A DNA stretch of 64,000 bases from NVTR01 sp965237505 (GTDB lineage: Bacteria; Pseudomonadota; Alphaproteobacteria; Rhodobacterales; Rhodobacteraceae), in assembly GCA_965237505.1 (NCBI GenBank), contig CBDEFR010000003.1, positions 1 through 64,000 on the forward strand, read 5' to 3'. Each line of letters begins with the position of its first letter. Within the stretch, counting starts at the first letter, position 1. This document shows, one piece after another, positions 27,831 to 35,388 of this stretch. The notes beneath the pieces were generated by a model. The model was not told where the DNA came from, ran no database searches, and saw only the letters and a program-made list of their open reading frames with translations. The position numbers and the translations under genes are program-made.

Positions 27831-27851
27831 CACATTTTCTAATGTGGTTTT
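27831..27851 (+). terminator. Possible intrinsic terminator
   Basis: CACATT-TTCT-AATGTG followed by GTTTTT, about 190 bp after tRNA-Tyr. The stem has only six pairs, mostly A-T, so it would be weak. Otherwise 27642-27909 holds nothing recognisable. Confidence 0.35.
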
Positions 27852-27909
27852 TGACTGGCAATCGAGATGGTTTTCCGGCACCCTATCCAACGTAAGTCGT
27901 TGATATTAT

Positions 27910-27984
27910 TGGAGCGGGCGAAGAGATTCGAACTCTCGACCCTAACCTTGGCAAGGTTATGCTCTACCCCTGAGCTACGCCCGC
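27910..27984 (-). tRNA. tRNA-Gly (anticodon GCC)
   Basis: A 75-base tRNA on the minus strand. Acceptor GCGGGCG pairs with CGCCCGC, followed by T and an encoded CCA. The D-arm reads tagctcaggggtagagca. The anticodon loop is TTGCCAA and the T-loop TTCGAAT. Confidence 0.96.
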
Positions 27985-28144
27985 GTCCATTGGGTGTGGC
28001 GTCAGATATAAACTCTGACGCGCGCCCGCAAGGGGAAAATCGCAGGACTTGCCGGCCCGTTGAGCTGAGTGCCTGGCATTATTGGACCGGTGGCGGGATC
28101 AATGCTAGCGATTGCTTTGTGGGCGGCCAGTTTTGGGGGACGAA

Positions 28145-29056
28145 ATGTTAATTGCAATCATGGGGGCAGGCGCGCTTGGCGGGTATTTCGGCGGCCGGCT
28201 TGCGGCCGCCGGCAATGACGTAACTCTGATTGCGCGCGGCGCACATTTGGACGCGATCCGCAAGCAAGGGCTGCGCATTCAAAGCCCCAGGGGTGATTTG
28301 CACCTGCCGGATATCAAGGCAACCGATGATCCCGGCGATGTCGGGCCGGTGGATGTAATCATGTTCATGGTGAAAAACTACGATCTGCAGGCTGCAGCCG
28401 CAGCAATCAAACCGATGCTGGGGCCGGATACGATGGTAACGACGTTCCAGAACGGCGTGAGCGCGCCGGACCGGCTGGCCGCAATTATTGGCGAGGATCG
28501 GGTGGTGCCCGGTGTGGCGCGCACTCCGGCGGATGTGATGGCGCCCGGCGTGATCCGGCACGCAGCTGAAAACGACATGCTGTTGTTTGGTGAGCCGAAT
28601 GGCAAGCGCACCGACCGATGCGAGCGGTTCAGGGTGGTATTGCAAGACGCCGGGACGACGGCCGTAATTGCCGACAATATCCGGCATGAGCTTTGGGCGA
28701 AATTCGTGATGCAGGCCTCGCTCAGCGCGATCACGGCGCTGACCCGGCTTGATCTGGGACCACTGCGCGACACGCCGGCGACCGCCGCGTTGTTTGAGCG
28801 CTCGATGGCCGAAACGGCGCAAGTTGGGCATGCGGTTGTCGCGGGGCTGAAGGCGGATATCGCCAGGAGTCAGTGGGATTTTTTGTGCAGCCTGCCGGCG
28901 ACGGTGCATGCCTCGATGCTGGATGATCTGCAGCGCGGTAAGCCATCGGACATCTGTTTTTGGTCGGGGGCACAGGGATCGCGGTTCGATCCGCCGCCTC
29001 AGTGTCTGATTCAAAACTCTACGGATGATTACAATGCCTTGCAATTTTACGCGTGA
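28145..29056 (+). CDS. panE: Ketopantoate reductase-like protein, 3' end altered by an IS5-type insertion
   Basis: An NADP-dependent 2-dehydropantoate 2-reductase-like enzyme (pantothenate route). The nucleotide-binding motif is IMGAGALGGYFGGRLAAAGN; VIMFMVKNYD carries the expected Lys and TTFQNGVSAPDRLAAIIG the Asn. HELWAKFVMQASLSAITALT is the helical C-terminal domain. ATG 28145 is preferred to 28112. The gene now runs into the IS at 29002, so about 18 IS-encoded residues form its end. Removing the IS would give a stop shortly after (PPPQQLRRPN), about 290 residues. The last 30 residues fit the family poorly, so the C-terminus may have been degraded before insertion. Several panE paralogues usually exist, so its substrate is uncertain. 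Confidence 0.82.
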   Translation: MLIAIMGAGALGGYFGGRLAAAGNDVTLIARGAHLDAIRKQGLRIQSPRGDLHLPDIKATDDPGDVGPVDVIMFMVKNYDLQAAAAAIKPMLGPDTMVTTFQNGVSAPDRLAAIIGEDRVVPGVARTPADVMAPGVIRHAAENDMLLFGEPNGKRTDRCERFRVVLQDAGTTAVIADNIRHELWAKFVMQASLSAITALTRLDLGPLRDTPATAALFERSMAETAQVGHAVVAGLKADIARSQWDFLCSLPATVHASMLDDLQRGKPSDICFWSGAQGSRFDPPPQCLIQNSTDDYNALQFYA

Positions 29057-29936
29057 GGGTTCTGATATGTGCAACGAGTATCCATGCCTGTGAACTTGCG
29101 ATGGAGGTTTTTTCCCAATCTTTGGCCAATCGTCGGCAGCGGTTGAGCCATGCGAAGGTGCGCTCGACGACCCATCTTCTGGGAATGACTTCGAAGCCTT
29201 CCGCAGTGTCGAAGCGCTTGACGATCTGGATTGTCCAGTCACCGATGCCTTCAAGAGCGTCGCGCAGCTTTGGTCCGGCATAACCGCCATCCGCAAAGAT
29301 ATGGCGCAAGTTTGGATGGGAATACCGGATGGATTTCAACACTTCCGGTGCGCCATCACGGTCTTGAATACCGGCGCTATGCACGACCAACCCAACCATA
29401 AACCCGAGCGTGTCGGTGACAATGTGGCGCTTGCGGCCCTTGGTTTTCTTGCCCGCGTCATAGCCCGAAATGCCACCGCTTTCCGTTGTTTTTATGGTCT
29501 GGCTATCAATCACACCAGCGGTGGGGCCGGGCTTCTTGCCATGAAACTCGCGCGCCGTCGCCACCAGAAAATGGCTGATCACTTCAAAGATGCCATCGTT
29601 GCGCCAGCCATAGAAATAGTAGCGCACGGTGGACACTGGCGGGAAATCATTGGGCAGCATACGCCACGCACACCCGGCGCTGGCGATGTACAAAATGGCA
29701 TCCAGAACATCGCGCATCGCCGTGCTGCGCGGACGACCAGTTGTTTTAGGCGGCGGCAGGAATGGCGCGATCAAACCCCATTCCTGATCAGTTAAATCGC
29801 TTGCATAGCGTCCCGAATGCCGTTCATATCGGGCGCGAGTGGTTTCCGTCCAGGCCATTGTGATCTCCCTCGAATCTTATCAATCCAATTGAATCACAAC
29901 TCGCTGAAATCACTCAATTAGTTTTGGATCAGACAC
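29002..29936 (-). mobile_element. IS5-family (IS427-like) element, copy A
   Basis: The 935-bp element has ends GTGTCTGATTCAAAACTC (29002) and, inward from 29936, GTGTCTGATCCAAAACTA. A TCA trinucleotide flanks both sides (28999-29001 and 29937-29939), the TNA duplication of this group. It sits at the very end of the panE-like gene, transposase pointing against it. Confidence 0.92.
29019..29858 (-). CDS. IS5-family transposase (copy A)
   Basis: A single-frame DDE transposase of 279 residues. The N-terminal DUF4096-like domain (LTDQEWGLIAPFLPPPKTTG, RDVLDAILYIASAGCAWRML) precedes the catalytic domain: first Asp in TAGVIDSQTIKTTESG, second in HIFADGGYAGPKL, and Glu in RRWVVERTFAWLNRCRRLAKD. Compared with copy C it carries one extra codon (EKTSIASS versus EKSIASS). 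The frame is intact, so this copy and copy C are the likely active members. Confidence 0.94.
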   Translation of the reverse strand: MAWTETTRARYERHSGRYASDLTDQEWGLIAPFLPPPKTTGRPRSTAMRDVLDAILYIASAGCAWRMLPNDFPPVSTVRYYFYGWRNDGIFEVISHFLVATAREFHGKKPGPTAGVIDSQTIKTTESGGISGYDAGKKTKGRKRHIVTDTLGFMVGLVVHSAGIQDRDGAPEVLKSIRYSHPNLRHIFADGGYAGPKLRDALEGIGDWTIQIVKRFDTAEGFEVIPRRWVVERTFAWLNRCRRLAKDWEKTSIASSQAWILVAHIRTLTRKIARHCNHP

Positions 29937-30076
29937 TCAGCAATTGCGTAGGCCAAATTAACCGTGGCCGCGACTGTGATCATCACGAATGTCTGATATA
30001 TGCCGCAAATGCGTGCTGCCGCCGCAGGCCAGTGCCGGACTTTCAGGGTCCGCAACTGCCAGGTTGCAAAAATTGC

Positions 30077-30667
30077 TCAGACCGGGCCCGCCGGTTGCAG
30101 GTTCAGCAACGCAAACATTTCGTCAAATTCGGCGTTATTTGCTTCGACCTGCCCGTTTCGCGACAGGTCCGCGTAGCCCTGTACCAGGGACCAGATCAGA
30201 TTTTCCAGCGCTTTTTGGGTTTTTGAGTCTGTGCAAAACGGTGCACATCCCCGGGCCAATATTTGATAGGAAATCGAGGAGTTGCGCTGGAATGTTTCCA
30301 GATTGGTGTCAAGTCGGTCGGTCATAAACATGAGCGTTGCAAGCGCTTGATTTTCACGGGCAAACTTTAGATAGCCGTGACAGATGGCCAACAATTGGGC
30401 GCGCGCATCAGGCGCGGCGTTGTCGCTTGCCCCGGTCATTGTCTCGGCAAATTGCTTAAATCCGCGCGACACGATTGCCGTCAACAATCCTTTGAGGCCC
30501 TCGAAATGATGCGCAGGTGCTGCGTGCGACACGCCGGCCCGGGCGGCGCACTTGCGCAGTGTTAACGCCGGCAAGCCACCCTCAACCAAAAGCTCAATTC
30601 CGGCAACAACCAGGGCTTCTTTCAGGTCGCCGTGATGGTGCGGGTTTTCGGGCTGGTTTTTTGCCAT
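30077..30667 (-). CDS. TetR-family transcriptional regulator
   Basis: A 196-residue repressor-type protein. The N-terminal helix-turn-helix is GIELLVEGGLPALTLRKCAA, then RAGVSHAAPAHHFEGLKGLL (residues about 24-63), with A-A-P-A-H-H-F in place of the usual x-x-x-Y-x-H-F. The C-terminal ligand domain is helical (TMGTG-free; IMFMTDRLDTNLETF near residue 115). It is divergent from a DUF2306 membrane protein, and a palindrome overlapping that gene's promoter lies 21 bp upstream of its own start. It probably represses both. Confidence 0.9.
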   Translation of the reverse strand: MAKNQPENPHHHGDLKEALVVAGIELLVEGGLPALTLRKCAARAGVSHAAPAHHFEGLKGLLTAIVSRGFKQFAETMTGASDNAAPDARAQLLAICHGYLKFARENQALATLMFMTDRLDTNLETFQRNSSISYQILARGCAPFCTDSKTQKALENLIWSLVQGYADLSRNGQVEANNAEFDEMFALLNLQPAGPV

Positions 30668-30687
30668 GGTTCATCTGCTCAAATTAA

Positions 30688-30716
30688 CTTGACAGCGTCA
30701 AGATGCGTTGTATGAA
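30688..30716 (+). promoter_or_regulatory. Promoter with overlapping palindromic operator (TetR-type)
   Basis: TTGACA (30689-30694), 16-bp spacer, TATGAA (30711-30716). The -35 lies inside the palindrome CTTGAC-AGC-GTCAAG (30688-30702). A half copy, CTGTCAAG, recurs at 30735-30742, just after the expected start point. A repressor bound to the palindrome would block RNA polymerase directly; the adjacent TetR-type gene is the obvious candidate. Confidence 0.7.
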
Positions 30717-30755
30717 TGACCGGTGAACTTTACACTGTCAAGATTGGACTCCCCG

Positions 30756-31370
30756 ATGATTCTGCCCCGCATCCAGCTTTTCCTGATGGTGCTGCTCAGC
30801 TTTGGAGTGGCCCTTGCATCGTACCGGTTTCTCGCCCTAGGGCTGCCGTTGGCATTCCCGGACATGCTGGGCCATATTGAAGCCCGAAGGCTGGCGTTCC
30901 TGCTGCATGTATCGTTTGCGCCAATGGCGTTGATCCTGGGTTCGCTGCAGCTATTGCCGCGTCTGCGGGCGAAACGGCCAGGGTTGCACCGCTGGAGCGG
31001 GCGGCTTTATGGCGTCGCGGTTCTGGTCGCGGGGGTGGCGGGTCTTGTTGTTGCGAGTGGCGCTGCGGGCGGGATTTCGGCGCAGCTTGGATTTGGGTTG
31101 CTGTCGATCTTGTGGCTGATCGCCACGACGCAGGGTGTGCGCCATGCCCGGGTGCGCCAATTTGCATTGCACCGGCGCTGGATGATCCGGTCGTTTGCGC
31201 TGACCTTTGCCGGGGTGACACTGCGGCTTTATCTGCTCGGGTTCATGGGGGCTGGTTTCAGTTATACCGAGGCGTCGGTCTATCTGGCGTGGATGTGCTG
31301 GGTGCCTAACCTGATCGCGGTTGAATGGTGGTTGCGGCGCAGGGTCCAAAGCGGTTTGGGATTTATCTGA
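30756..31370 (+). CDS. DUF2306-type integral membrane protein
   Basis: A 204-residue membrane protein from ATG 30756; a GTG at 30723 lies at the predicted transcription start and is less likely. Hydrophobic segments include LFLMVLLSFGVALASYRFLA, FLLHVSFAPMALILGSLQLL, LYGVAVLVAGVAGLVVASG and LGFGLLSILWLIATTQGV. The HRRWMIRSFALTFAGVTLRL stretch, with its histidine before a helix, is characteristic of DUF2306. It resembles small cytochrome-b561-like or haem-transport proteins only loosely. Control by the divergent TetR gene is inferred. Confidence 0.8.
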   Translation: MILPRIQLFLMVLLSFGVALASYRFLALGLPLAFPDMLGHIEARRLAFLLHVSFAPMALILGSLQLLPRLRAKRPGLHRWSGRLYGVAVLVAGVAGLVVASGAAGGISAQLGFGLLSILWLIATTQGVRHARVRQFALHRRWMIRSFALTFAGVTLRLYLLGFMGAGFSYTEASVYLAWMCWVPNLIAVEWWLRRRVQSGLGFI

Positions 31371-31537
31371 CCCACGCGCGCGCCGGACCAATGCGGGGTC
31401 GCCGGCGTCGCCAATCTACACTTTTTTCCGACGCCGGACGATGCTGACACGCAGCGACAGCGCAAGAGTAAAATCCGGCTGATCTTAGCCCGCGTGCGAA
31501 CAAATCCCGGCAGGGCAATTTCCGCAACGCAGCCCGG

Positions 31538-34500
31538 CTACTCCATCTCCAGCAGCAAATCCTTGGCGTCGATCTGACCGCCAACAGAGACGTGCACCAC
31601 CTTGACCAGCGCGTCCCGGTCGGCGTGAATGCCGGTTTCCATTTTCATAGCTTCAATAGTGAGCAGCAGATCGCCCGGTCGCACTTTGGCGCCCGCGACC
31701 ACCACAATGCTTGCCACAACCCCCGGCATCGGGGCGCCGATATGGTCCGGGTTGGCGGGGTCGGCCTGCGCACGCGCCACAGTCGAGGCTTTGGCCTTGC
31801 GGTCCGGCACCCGGATCACCCGGGGCTGGCCGTTGAGCTCAAAGAACACCCTGGCGTCGCCTTCTTCGTTGGTGTCGCCGATCGCCTGGCAACGGATTTC
31901 CAGGGTCTTGCCGGGGTCGATCTCGGCGCTGATTTCTTCGCCGACGTCCATGCCGTAAAAGAAGTTTTTGGTGGGCAGGGTACGCACCGGGCCGTAGGTG
32001 CGGTGCCGCCGCATGTAGTCAAGGAAAACCTTGGGATACATCAGGTAACCGTTCAGATCCTCGTCATCGACGGCAAACCCGTCCAGTTGGGCGGAAACTT
32101 CGGCGCGTGCGGCTTCCAGATCGACCGGCGCAAGGTGCTTGCCGGGGCGCTCGGTCGAGGGCGTTTCACCCTTCAGCACCTTATTGACAATGCCTGTGGG
32201 CCAGCCGCCCGGAGGTTGGCCAAGATTGCCGCGCAGCATGTCGATCACGCTGTCGGGAAAAGCAACCTCGGTGTCCGGGTTCTCCACATCGGCGCGGCTC
32301 AGACCCTGGCTGACCATCATCAGCGCCATATCGCCGATCACCTTGGAACTGGGCGTGACCTTGACGATATCACCAAAAATCTGGTTGGCGTCCGCATAGG
32401 CCTGCGCCACCTCGTGCCAGCGGTCTTCCAGCCCCAGGCTGCGCGCCTGCGCCTTCAGGTTGGTGAACTGACCGCCAGGCATTTCATGAAGGTAAACTTC
32501 TGACGCCGGCGCCTCCAGCCCGCTTTCAAAGGCGGCGTATTGCTGGCGCACCGCCTCCCAGTAGTTGGAAACCTCGCGGATCGCGGCAACGTCCAGCCCG
32601 GTGTCACGATCACCGTGTTTCAGCGCTTCGACGATCGAGCCCAGACAGGGCTGCGAGGTGCCACCCGAAAACGCGTCCATCGCCAAATCGACCGCGTCGA
32701 CACCGGCGTCTGCGGCGGCCAGAACCGTGGCCGCCGACAGGCCCGATGTGTCATGCGTGTGCAAATGGATCGGCAGACCGACGTCGTCTTTCAGGGCCTT
32801 GATCAAGGCGCCCGCTTGGGCCGGTTTCAGCAACCCGGCCATATCCTTGAGGCCCAGTATATGCGCCCCCGCTTCAAACAGCTCTTGGCCCATGCCGACG
32901 TAATATTTCAGGTCATATTTGGCGCGGTCCGGGTCGAAAATGTCGCCGGTATAGCAGATCGTGCCTTCGCAGACTTTCCCGGCCTCGATCACCGCATCCA
33001 TCGCGACGCGCATGTTTTCGACCCAGTTGAGGCTGTCAAAGATGCGAAACACATCCACACCTGTTGCGGCGGCGCGTTGCACAAACGCCTGCACCACATT
33101 GTCGGGATAGTTGGTGTAGCCGACCGCGTTTGACGCCCGCAGCAGCATTTGCGTCATCAGGTTGGGCAAGGCCGCGCGAATGTCGCGCAGCCGCTGCCAG
33201 GGGCATTCCTGCAGGAATCGGTAAGAGACATCAAAGGTCGCGCCGCCCCAGCATTCGACACTGAACAGTTGCGGCAGATTGGCAGCGTAGGCCGGAGCGA
33301 TCTTGATCAGGTCGAGAGAGCGCATCCTCGTTGCCAGCAGCGACTGGTGGCCGTCGCGCATCGTGGTGTCGGTGATCAACAGCCGCTTTTGGCCGGCCAT
33401 CCAGTCGGCAACCGCTTGCGGCCCGGAGGCCTGCAATATCTGCCTTGTGCCGTGCTCGTGCTCGCCGCTCAAAACCGGAACCCGTGCAGCGCGCGCCTCG
33501 GCGCTGGGTTTTGGCCGGCCCTGGGTTTCGGGGTGGCCGTTGATGGTGATGTCGGCCAGATAGGTCAGAATTTTCGTCGCCCGGTCGCGTCGTGGCTTGA
33601 ACTGAAACAGCTCGGGCGTCTCGTCGATGAATTTGGTATGGTAATCGTTGGCCAGAAATGTCGGGTGTTTGAGCAGATTTTCCACAAACGCGATGTTAGT
33701 GCTGACCCCGCGAATACGAAATTCGCGCAACGCCCGGTCCATACGCGCTATGGCGGCGTCCGGGGTCGGCGCCCAGGCGGTGATCTTTTCCAGCAGGCTG
33801 TCGTAATAGCGGGTGATCACCGCACCCGAATAGGCGGTGCCGCCGTCCAGCCTGATCCCCATGCCGGTGGCCACCCGGTAGGCGGTGATGCGGCCATAAT
33901 CCGGGATAAAATTGTTGGCAGGGTCTTCGGTGGTGATGCGGCACTGCAGAGCGTGTCCGGACAGTTTCACCTCGCCCTGGCTGGCGGTTCCGGTGGCTTG
34001 GGCCAGCGATTTGCCCTCGGCGATCAGAATCTGGGCGCGCACGATGTCGATGCCGGTGACTTCTTCGGTGACCGTATGTTCGACTTGTACGCGCGGGTTC
34101 ACCTCGATGAAATAGAACGTGTCACCGTCGTCCATATCCATCAGGAACTCGACAGTGCCGGCGTTTTCATAATTCACCTGGGCGCAAATTTTTGTGGCCA
34201 GCAGACAGAGCTGTTCACGCTGCGCGCCGGACAGGCATGGCGCCGGCGCGCGCTCCACCACTTTCTGGTTGCGCCGCTGCACCGAACAATCCCGTTCCCA
34301 CAGATGATAGATCTTACCGTGCTGATCGCCGAGAATTTGCACCTCGACGTGGCGGGCGCGCAGGATCATTTTTTCCAGATACCCCTCGCCATTGCCAAAC
34401 GCCGCTTCGGCCTCGCGGCGTCCCTCATTGACCTTGGTTTCCAGCTCATCCTCGCCCATGATTGTCCGCATACCGCGCCCGCCGCCGCCCCAGCTGGCCT

Positions 34501-34981
34501 TGAGCATCAGCGGATAACCGACCGCAGCCGCCTGCGCCGCCACCTTGGCCATATCGTCGCCCAGCACGTCCGTCGCCGGGATCACTGGAACCCCGGCCTT
34601 GATCGCCACCTGCCGGGCACTGGCCTTGTCACCGACGGCGCGCATGGTGGCGGCTTTTGGTCCGATGAACGCTATGGCATTGGCGTCGCACGCTTCCACG
34701 AAGGCCGGATTTTCGCTGAGCAGCCCATACCCCGGATGGATCGCGTCGGCACCGCACATCCGGGCGACGCGGATGAATTCCTCGATGCTGAGATAGGCGG
34801 CAACCGGGCCGAACCCTTCGCCGATCCGGTAAGCTTCGTCGGACTTGAAGCGATGCAGCGACAGCTTGTCTTCCTCGGCGTAGACCGCGACCGTCCGTTT
34901 GCCCAACTCGTTGGCCGCCCGCATGATGCGAATGGCAATCTCGCCGCGGTTCGCGATAAGGATTTTCTTGAACTCGGGCAT
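31538..34981 (-). CDS. pyc: Pyruvate carboxylase
   Basis: Carboxylates pyruvate to oxaloacetate with ATP and biotin. The 1147-residue protein has, in order, a biotin carboxylase domain (KKILIANRGEIAIRIMRAAN; ATP-grasp loop KASWGGGGRGMR; EVNPRVQVEHTVTEEVTGID), a carboxyltransferase barrel (TTMRDGHQSLLATRMRSLDL; metal site HLHTHDTSG), the tetramerisation region, and a C-terminal biotinyl domain with the acceptor Lys in EAMKMETGIHA. ATG 34981 is chosen because IANRGEIA follows eight residues in; a longer reading from 35083 has no family support. The single-chain form is typical of alphaproteobacteria. It appears to stand alone. Confidence 0.97.
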   Translation of the reverse strand: MPEFKKILIANRGEIAIRIMRAANELGKRTVAVYAEEDKLSLHRFKSDEAYRIGEGFGPVAAYLSIEEFIRVARMCGADAIHPGYGLLSENPAFVEACDANAIAFIGPKAATMRAVGDKASARQVAIKAGVPVIPATDVLGDDMAKVAAQAAAVGYPLMLKASWGGGGRGMRTIMGEDELETKVNEGRREAEAAFGNGEGYLEKMILRARHVEVQILGDQHGKIYHLWERDCSVQRRNQKVVERAPAPCLSGAQREQLCLLATKICAQVNYENAGTVEFLMDMDDGDTFYFIEVNPRVQVEHTVTEEVTGIDIVRAQILIAEGKSLAQATGTASQGEVKLSGHALQCRITTEDPANNFIPDYGRITAYRVATGMGIRLDGGTAYSGAVITRYYDSLLEKITAWAPTPDAAIARMDRALREFRIRGVSTNIAFVENLLKHPTFLANDYHTKFIDETPELFQFKPRRDRATKILTYLADITINGHPETQGRPKPSAEARAARVPVLSGEHEHGTRQILQASGPQAVADWMAGQKRLLITDTTMRDGHQSLLATRMRSLDLIKIAPAYAANLPQLFSVECWGGATFDVSYRFLQECPWQRLRDIRAALPNLMTQMLLRASNAVGYTNYPDNVVQAFVQRAAATGVDVFRIFDSLNWVENMRVAMDAVIEAGKVCEGTICYTGDIFDPDRAKYDLKYYVGMGQELFEAGAHILGLKDMAGLLKPAQAGALIKALKDDVGLPIHLHTHDTSGLSAATVLAAADAGVDAVDLAMDAFSGGTSQPCLGSIVEALKHGDRDTGLDVAAIREVSNYWEAVRQQYAAFESGLEAPASEVYLHEMPGGQFTNLKAQARSLGLEDRWHEVAQAYADANQIFGDIVKVTPSSKVIGDMALMMVSQGLSRADVENPDTEVAFPDSVIDMLRGNLGQPPGGWPTGIVNKVLKGETPSTERPGKHLAPVDLEAARAEVSAQLDGFAVDDEDLNGYLMYPKVFLDYMRRHRTYGPVRTLPTKNFFYGMDVGEEISAEIDPGKTLEIRCQAIGDTNEEGDARVFFELNGQPRVIRVPDRKAKASTVARAQADPANPDHIGAPMPGVVASIVVVAGAKVRPGDLLLTIEAMKMETGIHADRDALVKVVHVSVGGQIDAKDLLLEME

Positions 34982-35133
34982 CGGCTGCTCCGTTGGGTTG
35001 CGGCTGGTGAGAGGTATAGTGATGCTGCGCCGCAGCAGGCAAGGCTCAAATTTACCATGCGGACGGAGATGATGTGTTACCAAATTGCGAAATTGGCAGA
35101 TCGGCTTTTCGACAAATCGCTGGATAAATTATA

Positions 35134-35224
35134 CAGCCCGCCCGGCCCGACAGGCCGGGCAGCGCCCGGTCCGCCCCCACGGGGCGGGCGCTTTACGCCC
35201 ACACCTCGGACCGGGCGCTGCCCT
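35134..35224 (+). repeat. REP-like palindromic repeat, copy 2
   Basis: Begins cagcccgcccggccc and matches copy 1 at 26461 along about 90 bp. Stems: GCCCGGCC/GGCCGGGC, and GCGCCCGGTCC (35162-35172) with GGACCGGGCGC (35208-35218) enclosing a GC-rich hairpin. It lies in the 407-bp gap between pyc and uvrD (34982-35388), which otherwise shows no gene. Confidence 0.8.
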
Positions 35225-35388
35225 CTGTTACTCTTGAGACAGGCCCAAAAGGCGGACACGGACGTCCAACACTGCCGCGGGTCGCACCCAAAAAGCCAGC
35301 CATTTCGACCCAAGCAACCCACCCAGGGCTTTAGAACATTATGTGAACACCTCTTTTCCTTTGCGCACCTTATGGATATGGTCGCTCC

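Noticed and set aside
28148..29296. A 382-codon minus-strand frame crossing the panE-like gene and the IS
   Set aside because: It runs through the IS boundary in a non-transposase frame and has arginine-rich, low-complexity content typical of shadows.
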